Of a stretch of DNA of 64,000 nt, positions 34,201-46,200 are shown in pieces. Position 1 is the stretch's first letter, and every line of letters starts with the position of its first letter. The position numbers and the translations under genes are program-made. The DNA lies in contig NC_079214.1 of the NCBI RefSeq assembly GCF_029633865.1, positions 19,284,119 through 19,348,118 of the forward strand, written 5' to 3'. The notes under the pieces are model-generated. The model did no database searches, was not told the DNA's origin, and saw nothing but the letters and a program-made list of their open reading frames with translations. This DNA is from Lampris incognitus (lineage: Eukaryota; Chordata; Actinopteri; Lampriformes; Lampridae).

Positions 34201-37200
34201 GTATTAGTATCAGTCTCTGATCTGGCTAACTGGGCTATCAGGCTATCGGTTAGCTGGCTAGCTGTTACCAGTTTTGGATTAACGAGAGACACAAATTAGG
34301 GCAAAAGTGCATATGCTTAAATTCGTCCCAAAAGGAAGAATACAACTTAATCACAGACAGTGTGGTGGCCAGTGTTACAGAGAAATTGCAATCAATCAAT
34401 AAATAAATAGTAAATGAGACGAGGATCCTTCAAAATAAGACTTTTATTGACACCAACAAAGTCTGAGTCGGGTCTGCAGAGTGACTGAAAATCAGACAAA
34501 AGTCTCCTGTCTTTATACCATTTACAAATCTAGTGAACAATCTATTTGTGTCAGTCAATGCCCTGCTTTTAATCACGGACCTTGTTGATCAGGACATATT
34601 GGTGGAGCAGGAGCCTCTCTATCGACGCAAGGATGACGTTAGGATGTCTTCAGTCATCCCCCTTTGACAGTCTAATGGTTGTCTTGATAGCTACTACTAC
34701 TGTTTTCTGCATTATAATGGTTACACTTACATAATGGAATGTGACTTATCCTACTTTTAGGCATAAACACGTTTATCTTCTACTAATGTTCTGTCCTAGT
34801 TATAGGGCCTTGTGCTACTTGCCACATGAAATGATCACATGAAATGACAGATAACCAGATTTGTCCTTACGTAATACCATAACAGGTATGAGGGGCCATA
34901 AAATTACGAAAACACGAGTAAAATCACTGGTAATGGTAAAGAACATGATTTTGAGAGGAATAACCTCATCCCAGACCAGTAGTTATAGGCAAGTTCAGAC
35001 AACCTCGCCCCACAATGAGCGCTTGTGCGTTCCCAACCACTGGTCCAGGGTTGGTTATTTGCCAAGCTGTTAATGGTAAAGAACATGATTTTGAGAGGAA
35101 TAACCTCATACCAGACCAGTAGTTATAGGCAAGTTCAGACAACCTCCCCCCACAATGAGCGCTTGTGCGTTCTTTTCCCTTATTGGATGCTATGGGTTGC
35201 TGAAGGCTTTTGTGTGACTGTTAATCCAGAGCTACCTCAGAGTCCGAGTGCTTACTGGAAAAAGATTCAGAGGCGTGAATTTCGCTGAACTTCAGCGCCA
35301 TACAAATGTAATAACGTTAACGTTACAAACAATAAATAAATAAATCTCAACAACAACACACAACTCTCCTTCTTATGTCCCTACACTGGCTCCCAGTAGC
35401 TGCTCGCATCCAGTTTAAGACTCTGGGGCTAGCCTACAGGGCAGTGAAAGGAACAGCTCCTTCCTGTCTCCAGGCCATGGTCAAGACTCCGTTGCCCAAA
35501 GGCCACTGCTGCCGATTGACCCGGTCACAGCTCTTTTCTGTCCTGGCCCCACAGTGGTGGAATGAACTCCCCACTAATGTCAGGACAGCGGAGTCGCTGC
35601 GAATCTTTCGGCGCAGGTTGAAAACTTGCCTCTTCAAGAACTACTACCCTGTTACTTGCTCTTAGCACTTATTGTATTCACTCATTAAAAAAAAATCTCT
35701 TTCTTTCGCTTTTACTTTAGCACATGTTTTGTTTTAGATGCTTGTTTAGAGAGAGGATGCACTTATGACCTCTGATGACTAGACCTCCTGATTTCCTACG
35801 TGAAATGCACTTATTGTAAGTCGCTTTGCCTAAAAGCGTCGGCTAAAATAATGTAATGTAAAAAAAAATCAGACGTTGATTTGTAGACATGTATAATACA
35901 AGTAATGAAGTACATTCTATTCTATTCTATGAAGGTCATAGTCTGTGACCTATTGCATCTATTAATGTTGACAAATACTTGTCCTGTACATATTTTGGTA
36001 GCACATTACAGTTTCATATTGTTTTAACATTTTGATTTTTGTCATTTTTTTATGGCTAGTGGACACAATGGAGAATTTTAGGTTTTTTGAGGAGGTACAA
36101 TTCTACCTTGAGAATGGTAGCTACCACCACTACACCACCAAGGCAGAGAACAGTGAGAGCAGGAAGAGTAGAGTCAGGAAGGCTGCCAAGATGTACACGG
36201 TCAAAGGTAGTAGGTTATAATAAAGTGTAACCACGCCATGAATAACGCTGTAATGAAATTATGATATTGAAATATATTTTTACATTCAACCATGTATTAT
36301 TAATAGTGGCTTTCCTTTTTTTCACTAGAAAACCTCTTGTACTATGTGGGTCCCCAAGGACGGAAGCGTCTGGTTGTGTTGAGCAATGAACAGAGGGAGA
36401 GAGTGCTCAAAGAGTGCCATGACAACCCAGGTTCTGGTGGACACCATGGAAAAAAGAGGACACGGGAGAAAGTTACCTCAGCCTATTACTGGCAGACAGT
36501 CAAGGACGACGTTGATAAATGGGTAAGACTTGTGTTGATAAATGTGTTTGTGAATATTGCGAGAATTTATTTCAAATATATTATCCAGATATGATCAGTG
36601 AAAAAAATGTTCATTTAATTGTGTGTTTTGAATAATTTAAAGGTTGAGGAATGTCCCCAGTGTCAACTTAATAACACCATGAGAACAGTGGCCCCTGTCC
36701 TGCACCCCATCAAAGGTGTTACCCAGCCATGGACAATCATTGGTGTGGATTTGATTGGGCCCCTGCCCACCACTCAGGACGGTTACAAGTACGCCCTAAC
36801 AATGACGGACCTGTTTACCAAATGGGTAGTTGCGGAGCCTGTCCAAACAAAACACGGAGCAGAGGCTGCAACCCATATCATTGACAAGTTCTTTGAATTT
36901 GGCATTCCCAAGAAGGTGATCACAGACCAAGGGAGGGAGTTTGTGAAGGATGTATGTATTTGTATTTTTAGTTCTCTGTTACTGGATATGATTAGTGTTT
37001 GTTAGTAATGTATTCATCTGTTGTTTCAGGCTAACACTGCCATATTCAAGGTACTGAAGGTGAAGCACTGCATGACATTGGCCTACCACCCCCAAACGAA
37101 CAGTCAAGACGAACGGACGAACCAGACGTTGAAGAGGCAATTGGCAAAATACGTCAGTGACACACAAAGTGACTGGAAGGACCATTTGAAGTCTATTGTT

Positions 37201-40200
37201 TGTTCCATCAACAACTCCGAACAGGTCAGCTTGAGTGTTGTTGTGGGATACTACACAAGTAGTTCTTGAAAATATGTGTGATATGACAGATTTTCATAAC
37301 CCATTAAAATCTATTTTGTTAGGCATCCACGAAGTACACACCATTCTTCTTGATGTTCAACCGGCACCCAAACATGCCTGAAGTGCTGAATACCGATCCG
37401 ATAGGTGAGGACTTTGTTGTCGGTGATACGGTGACACGTCAATAGCTACTGTTAACACTGCCCTATCCTATAACACTGTCCACTCCTATCTTTTACTCAA
37501 ATCGCCGCAGGTTTAGGATCCATTAATAGCGGCCGTCAATTGCTATTGTTAACACTCAGCATTCCACTTCACAATTGACCCAAGTCTGTCTTTCCTTTCA
37601 TTTATACATGTTAAGGGCTTGGGGAGTTTGTCTGGAGAGATTACAGAAAAGCAAACCCAAAGAGAGACACAATATGTGACATATATACTTAGTTAAGCCT
37701 CTTACATTTTTATTTGCCTTCAATCGCTTGCCTTCATATATGACTATCTATACCTAATGACAGTGCAGCATATGTTAATCTTGATATTCCTTCAGTCTTT
37801 GAGAGGAGAATTCGGCCCCTTAAAGATAAGTCACGTAAGAGCCACAGATTGAATTTTTGTTTAGTTTTGTTAATTATTGGATTGAAGTTAGTGTTACATC
37901 TTTGGGATTCTTTTTTTATCTATAATGATACCTAAATAAGTAACCGAATTTTTAACTTGAATATTGGAAATTGAATCAACACAACAATCTTTGATAGCTA
38001 ATAATTCACATTTTTTAAGATTTAAATGAAGGCCCGAAGCTTTAGTAAATTGTTCTATAATATTAATAGCTAAAGGTACTTGGGAGCTGTCTTTTAGAAA
38101 TAAAGTGGTGTCATCCGCTAGTTGACTAATTACAATAGTTCTATCAGCAATAGAAACACCTTTCAGATTACTACACTTAATATGGTCACATAAAAGTTGG
38201 GCGAGTAGAAATAAATATGGCGATATCGGGCAACCTTGACGAACGCCATGTTTGACCTCAAACCTGGAAGATGACCCATATTTAAGCTTGATTGAACAGT
38301 TGGCATTATTTTAAAGGGTTTTAATTGTGTTGCAAAAAAAGTCTCCAAAACCAAATTTCTTTAACGAATGAAAGAGAAAAGTATGTTCCACCGTGTCAAA
38401 GGCTTTAAAGAAGTCTAAGAAGAGCAAAAAGCTGTTATCAGAAATGAGGTGTGAGTAATCAAGTACATCTAAAACTAGTCTAATATTGTTGGTGATGTGT
38501 CTATTAGGCATGAATCCTGATTGTGCTTCATCAATTATGGAATCTAGAACTTTCTTGATCCTTCTAGCAAGAATCATGGCCAATATTTTATAGTCATTAT
38601 TTAGAAGAGAGATTGGGCACCAGTTGTCAATATAAAGCGGATCTTTGCGTGGTTTAGGAATTAATGTAATTAAACCTTGAGTCATACTTGCAGGTAAACA
38701 ACTGGATGATAGGCTTTCATTAAACACTTGTAGAAGAAATGGTGCCATCTGCTGTGAAAATGTTTTATAGAATTTAGAAGATAAGCCATCTGTTCCCGGA
38801 GATTTGTTATCCTTTAAATAATTAATATAGTTGCTAACCTCTGTTAGTGATAAGGGGAGATCACAAAGATCTCTTTCAGAGTCTTTAAGTCGAGAGGTAT
38901 GCTGTAGTGAATTCAGGAACGTTTGAGTATTATCTTCAGAGTATTCAGATGTGTACAGGTTTTTATAAAAAGTAGAACAAAAATCAGATATTAGTTTTGG
39001 GTCATCTGTTATATTATCATTAATTTTTAGTTCATTCATGGTATTAATTTTGCACGATATTTTTCTAGTTTGAAAAAAAATGCAGAGTTCTGTTCATCCT
39101 TTTCTAGCCATTGTGTCCGCGATCTAATAAACGCTCCTTCTGCCCTTCTTTTATAGATCACATCAAGTTTCCCTTGTGACTCATACAATTTAATTTTGTC
39201 TTCTTTTGTTAAGGCGTCTGGTGAAATTTGAGTAAAGAAATATCTGTGATAATGTTCTGTTCTTCTAATTTCCTAATTTTGGCAAGATTACTTCCGTAAA
39301 TCCTAAAATATTTCGCTGATTCATACTTAAATAGCTCCCAGTTTAATCTGAATGAATTATTTATTTTTGCCTTATCAAAGTAAAGCGTTATCAATTGTGA
39401 AATTTTCATTTTAACTTCCTCATATTTAAGAGAGTTGTTCAATTTCCAATATTTGGCTTTGCAGCTTTTATCAGAGGGAAACAGATTAATTGATATGTAG
39501 ATAGCCTTATGATCACTTAAGGGTCAAGGGATAACATTTGCTGTGATATCTTGTTCATTAAAATGTTTGGAAACTAACCAAAAATCTAAACGAGAAAGCC
39601 TTGTGTTTCCTTTGTTCTTCCAAGTGAACGTTACCGTATCTGGGGATTTGACTCTCCATATGTCTACTAAATCATATCTTTCCATAAAAGATTTAATAAA
39701 ATAGTTTCTGTTATTATCTTGTGTAGGTGGCCATCTATCTATAAGTGGATTCAAAGTTACATTAAAGTCTCCTCCAATTATTATTTGGGAATTTGGAAAT
39801 TTAGTGAGCCAATGTTTAAGTCTATTCTCTGACAGTAAATAATTTAGAATTTTCTAAATTAGAGTTGTATCCATACACATTAACAATAATCAAAATAATT
39901 TTATCATAACTGACAATTTGACAGATAAAATGTCCTTTAGGATTTGTGTCTGTGTAGGATGTCACCGTTATATCTATTTTTCATGATTAAGACACCCGCT
40001 GATCTTTCTGAGCTGTGAGAAAACCATAAATCGTTACCCCATTGGGCTCTCCAAAAATTCACATCACTTGCGATTGAGTGAGATTCTTGACAGAAACAAA
40101 AATCTGTATCGAACTGTTTCGAAAATAAAAATAATGCTTTACGTTTTGTAACATTCCTTAACCCCCTGGCATTTAGGGAAACTATAGACAAAGAAATTCT

Positions 40201-43200
40201 TAAGATAAGAAAACTTACGAAATAATACTGAACAAGTAGTTATGACCTGGTACGCTGAGCATTAGTTGCACTTGGAACAGTCAACATAGTAGGTGACAAT
40301 ATAATATAAATTGAGCAAAATATGGGTGTCCTACATATTTTAAACCACTTAGTTTTTCAAGCTGTTTTCTATAAAAAAAATCAGTAGGATAAAACATTGT
40401 AAGAAACATTGTAAGAAAAGAATGCAAAATAAATGAGAGTTCAAGTAGGCTCAGTTCCCCCTGTGATGAAAAGTCTAACAGCACACCAGTTTAGAGAGTC
40501 AGGAGACTGAGCTTTGTTGGACCTGCAAGCCATGAAAAAGACTCAGTTGGAATCAATCATGTTTACCTCAGGTAATTTCCTGTCCATTGATGAAGGCTCG
40601 TGCACCTACATAATATGCAGGTTTCCCCTCACTTCGTGCCTTCTGCACCATGGGCCACATCTTCAGCCTGGCCTCCCTGACGAGTTGAGAGAGATCTTCA
40701 GCAAAACGAAGCCTGTTGTCACGCAGGAAGGAATGATTTTTTGCTGACTTCCACACAGCATCTCTGTAGGACCTCAGGGAGAATCGGATGATGATGGCTC
40801 TTGGAGTGGAGCAGCTTTGTGATGGTTTTCCAAGACGATGGGCAACATCGATAACATCCGAGAGCTTGTTCTTTTCCTCTGGAAGGATATTCTGGCAAAC
40901 CACTAAAGCTTTTTCTTTCACATTTTCGGTTGAGTTTTCAGCAACGCCATAAAGCTTCAGGTTCCAACGTCTTGAGTAGGACTCCAGCTCGCGCACACGT
41001 GTTTGAAGAATGGCAGCTTTGCGCTCTTCCTCTTTAAGACGAGCTTCAACATTTGACACTTTCTTCTGTGTGTCTTTTACTTCACTGCATGTTAAGTCTA
41101 TTGTTTTTGTCATCCCTTCTATCTTCAGTGTATTTTCGTCGATTTTCTTAAAGAGTTTTCACTCACCAGCCTTTCAATAGAGTCGGCTCGCTCATTTATG
41201 AGTTTGGAGAGTACGGAGATGACGGCGTTATCTTGGGATGTGGACTCTTCAGTCTCATAAAGAGCTTTTTTGCAGTAGGGGACTTGCATGGAGTCCCAGG
41301 TAGCGGAGGAGATTCTTCTGCCATAGTGACCGTTACTGGTTCTACGGAGGGAGCGTAATCATGGCATTGTGGTGGACACGTATTGGGGACAGAATTCAAC
41401 CCAGGAACTAAGGGTTAAGTCATGGTTGCCCTGGCAGGTTAACGCAGGGTTAAGTTATGGTTGTCCAGCCAGTTTTCTGGTTATTCTTGCCACCTCCGCT
41501 AAGTCGAGCTGTGGGTTTTGTTTGTCTCGCTGATTTACCGTGGATTAAAGAAAGTTGCCTACACGGCTAAAGTGTGAACCTACGGTCTTCCCCGTTACTT
41601 CGGCTCTACAGCATGAGGATATAAGCACGTTACCCGAGTGGACCGCAGGCGAGGGGACTCTGCTCTTTTGCAATCTTTTCCTGTCTCGACTCGACATTAA
41701 GCTGCTTTCAGTCGTTGAAGAAGTTCTTCCGGTTGTTGTTAAAGTTATTTAAAGGACAACTTCTTCGTTTTTCACCAGATAAATCGTTTATTGTGCAGGA
41801 GCTCAACAACCGACGACTTAATCGGCAGCCATCTTGGCGTCGTCCTCCTTCTCCGCCTCCGTTGGTTAAGGCAGAGCCCTAGAAAGAGAGAGTTACGTCA
41901 ACTCCGTAGACGGCAATGGGCCAATTATTTAACAGCAATGGCGGATCATGGGAGCCCCGGATAGTTCCAAACAGTGCGACCCGGGGCAATAGGATTTCTA
42001 TAGTGAAGGTATGTTTCTCGCATTAATCAAAGGTTAATTTACAGGTAAAAAGCCACAGTTGACATTTTAATGATGACCATTTTACAAGCACGTTTGAATA
42101 AAATTAACGATGTAATTTAAAGCGTGATAGCTCGTCAATGTTCCTACACATGCGCATAGAATATGTGTCACGTTGGAATATATTTATATATAAATGAAAA
42201 AATCTGAAAATATTGGTTAGTAGTTACCAGATATCGCGGCTAAGCAGTTAATTTAAATGACCCGCCAAGCTTCGTTTGGAACTATTCGGCGGCTACATGA
42301 ACCACGTGACCCTCTCGCGTTCTGACCCCTCATTGACGTAACTCTCTTTCTAGGGCTCTGGGTTAAGGTTAGGGTGGGGTTAGGGATAGAGTTAGCCATC
42401 AGAGATAGAGTAGGGGCGGGTCTTCCCGGAATCCAGGTGGGAAAAATAATAACGCGGCGTGAGCGAATTTTTTTTTGCCGAGGATGAATCCGGAAAGTTC
42501 CCGCCCTCAGGCGCTAGAATTGGCCAGATATCCCTGTCAGGCAAGGCCAATGCGAACGCGCAACAACCCTAACTAACCCTAACCACGTTTGCTGGCTAAC
42601 TGTTAGCCATTAGCCACATTTGCAACCAAGCTAACTGCCAATTTAATTAACGGGGTGTGTACGGCAAGCGAATATTTTTGCCCTAGGATGAATCCGGAAA
42701 GTTGACTGACAGGCAGAGTTGGTCAATCCTAGCGCCTGAGGGCGGGAACTTTGCGGATTCGTCCTAGGTAAAAAATATTGGCCTACCGCCACAACGGCAA
42801 CACATTCGCCATGTTGGAGGACAACGGCTCCAATCCATAGGATAATGTTCTTACTGCGCGATGCTAGACGTTTTCTAAACAGTTGGAGTGGACAGAATTT
42901 GTTTCAAGATTTGATTCATACAGAACAGCCGTCGTGGTTCGATATATTACAATGGTTAATTTCTGCGCTGTTTTTGGTTGTTCCAATCGAGCAGACAGAG
43001 AGCGGAAAGGTCCTACTTTCGCTTTCCAAAGATAATCATCCATCAAGATGAAGAAACTCGGAAGGCTGTCAGAAGAAAGGAGAATAAAATGGATATCGAG
43101 GATAAGTCGGGAAGATCTTACAGATGAAAAAATAGACTATGCAAGGGTCTGTTGTGACCATTTTGTCACTTGCAAGCTTGCATGATTGATGATCTTACTT

Positions 43201-46200
43201 TAGGCCTTTTTCTTTGGTTTTGTGCGTGAGCTTGCTATGCGATGGAGGGGCCCTCCCCATACTGTGCATAACCTTGCAAGTCAACTTGAAATTTAGTTTT
43301 TTTTTTGCCTAAGTATGTACTAGCTGTATGTACTCCCTGCTACTTTTGATTGGCATGGGGCAAAATTCTGCCAAGTCTTCCTCCCCAAGACATACAAACT
43401 CCTTGTTTCATGCTTTCAAATGACACTGCTCTTAATCATTGCGAGCTGCTCATATTAGATGGTTTTATTAATTTCTTTACTATGTTACAGGTAAACCATC
43501 AGCTCTGTTGATGAAAGAAGACATTGATTGGGCTCCATCACAATTACTTGGCCATCAGAAGTTCAGGTCTGGTTCTGTTGAATGTTTACAAGAACGTAAC
43601 AGGAGAAGAGAAGAGAGAAAAAGAAAACGACCCCTATCAACGTGCACTGTAACAGCCAAAGGAGATACTGTCATTGAGCAGCAGCAGGGATTTCAAGAGG
43701 CTGGCATAGAAAGCAACAGATTTAATGAGTCATCCTGCCAAACAAAGTTAACAATGAAAGACGTCTCCAACATGGTCGAAGATGTGAAGAGAACAACTGA
43801 AGAAATCTCTGACCGTAAAAGAAATCTTCTGGCATTATCCTTATCAAAAGAGTCATTTCAGAATGATGATAAGAGGGTGTCGTTTTATACCGGCCTACCC
43901 AACTTCATAATAATGATGGCTGTTTTGGATCTTTTGGAGCCACACATAGTAGTAACTGCGAGGAGCTCTCTTGATAAATTCCAACAGTTCCTGGTATTTC
44001 TCATGCGATTGAGATTGAATTTGACATGTGAAGATCTAGGTTATAGGTTCAATGAGTCAGCATCAACAATTTCTAGAATCTTTCTTAATATCTTGGACAT
44101 TGCATCAACAAGATTAGAATTTCTCGTTAAATGGCCAGAGAGAGAAGAGCTTTGGAAAACTACTCCCATGACATTCAGGAAACATTTTAAAACAAGAGTA
44201 GCAGTGATCATTGATTGCTTTGAGGTTTTTATAGAGAAACCAGCCAGTCTCCTTGCAAGAGCTCAAACGTTCTCATCATACAAGCACCACAATACAATAA
44301 AATTCTTAATTGGCATCTGTCCTCAAGGAGTAATAACATACATATCCAAAAGTTGGGGTGGTCTGGTCAGTGATAAGCACCTGACAGAGCACTGTGGTAT
44401 ATTAAATAACTTACTACCAGGGGATATAGTACTTGCAGATCGGGGATTTGACATTGAAGAAAGCACTGCACTATATCATGCAAAAGTCAAGATACCTGCT
44501 TTTACAAAAGGGAAAAAGCAGCTTGGTCCTTTAGAAATTGAGGCAACAAGAAAAATTGCATCTGTCCACATCCATGTGGAGCGTGTTATTGGCCTAGTAT
44601 GCAGAAAATTTACAATTTTACAAGGAATTTTACCAACAGACTACTTCAGTAATAAGGATAGTGCTGGTATGACAGCAGTGGATAAAATTGCCTTGGTTTC
44701 TTGTGCATTGACAAATGTGTGTGACTCAGTATTTCCTTCAGACTGATACAACTTTCAAGTTACAGTGCATCCGGAAAGTATTCACACCCCTTCACTTTCC
44801 CCACATTTTGTTATGTTACAGCCTTATTCCAAAATTGATTAAATTCCTTTTTTTCTCATCAATCTACACAAATACCCCATAATGACAAAGTGAAAAAAGT
44901 TTTGTAGACATTTTTGTAAATTTATTAAAAATAAAAAACTGAAATATTGCATGTACATAAGTATTCACACCCTTTGCTATGACTCAAAATTGAGCTCAGG
45001 TTCATCCTGTTTCCACTGATCATCCTTGAGATGTTTCTACATCTTGATTGGAGTCCACCCCTAGTAAATTCAATTGATTGGACATGATTTGGAAAGGCAC
45101 ACTATATAAGGTCCCACTGTTGACAGTGCAAGTCAGAGCAGAAACCAAGCCATGAAGTCAAAGGAATTGTCTGTGGACCTCCGAGACAGGATTGTATTTA
45201 GGCACAGATCTGGGGAAGGGTACAAAAAATTTCTACAGCTTTGAAGGTCCCGAAGAGCACAGTGGTCTCATCATTCGTAAATGGAAGAAGTTTGGATCCA
45301 CCAGGACTCTTCCTAGAGCTGGCTGCCTAGCCCAACTGAGCAATGGGGGAGAAGGGCCTTGGTCAGGGAGGTGACCAAGAACCCAATGGTCACTCTTGAC
45401 AGAGCTCCAGCATTCCTCTGGGGAGATGGGAGAACCTTCCAGAAGGACATCCATCTCTGCAGCACTCCACCAATCAGGCCTTTATGGTAGAGTGACCAGA
45501 CGGAAGCCTCTGCTCAGTAAAAGGCACATGACAGCCTGCTTGGAGTTTGCCAGAAAGCACCTAAAGGACTCTCAGACCATGAGAAACAAGATTCTCTGGT
45601 CTGATGAAACCAAGATGGAACTCGTCTGTGAATGTTCTCATTCATCCAGGTCATGGTTATCCAAAGGAGATGAATCAAGTACAACTGGACTTGGTATATA
45701 TCCGTGAAGACGTTTCGCCTCTCATCCAAGAGGCTTCCTCAGTTTGTGCCTTTCTGACCAGACCAAGCTAGTCTGACTGGCTGGTGATGAGAATTTATCC
45801 TCTAGGAGTCGTTGTCAGAGCTATTGACATGCGTGGCTCTTTGTGATCCGATGTTTACCAACGCCCGTCGCTAACAGAGCAATAGATATGAGTGGCTCTT
45901 TTGTGTACCGATGTTATGGCCGCGCCCGTCGTTATCGGAGCTATTGATATGTGTGGCTCTCCTGTGCTCCGATGACGGGCCCGGCTGACATCGGAAGTTT
46001 AATATCTCAAGACTTTTAAGTTATAGCAAAAAAATTAAACCATGAATGTCCCCTATTCAGAACGCTATTTTAAAACAAGCAATAAAATAATGGTCAATTT
46101 TATTGTTACATTGGACCTTAAGGCAGTTAAACTATTGCAGTTTTAATCTTCAAATTTTACATAAATAGTAAAACTTGCCATTTACCACAAAACACTTTTG

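Larger units (their letters stand above)
37740..41850 (-). mobile_element. L1-type LINE, decayed, nearly full length
   Basis: Read on the minus strand it has a 5' leader with 'gccaagatggctgccgatt' (about 41850-41825), ORF1 (about 41399-40568) and ORF2 with endonuclease (40191 downward) and reverse transcriptase, broken by frameshifts. The last recognised words near 37750 are [20 protein letters not shown] and [11 protein letters not shown]; the final part of ORF2 and a poly(A) tail are missing or unrecognised. It belongs to the fish L1/Tx1-like branch. It lies between the Ginger-like gene and the MITE cluster. Confidence 0.8.

Noticed and set aside
37790-37860. Further exon of the integrase gene (reads [13 protein letters not shown] after an AG)
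   Set aside because: The opposite strand codes L1 ORF2 ([20 protein letters not shown]), which explains the sequence.
43508-44746. PIF/Harbinger host gene HARBI1
   Set aside because: The preceding THAP part, the linker GKPSALL..DIDW and the opposite YqaJ gene point to ISL2EU instead.
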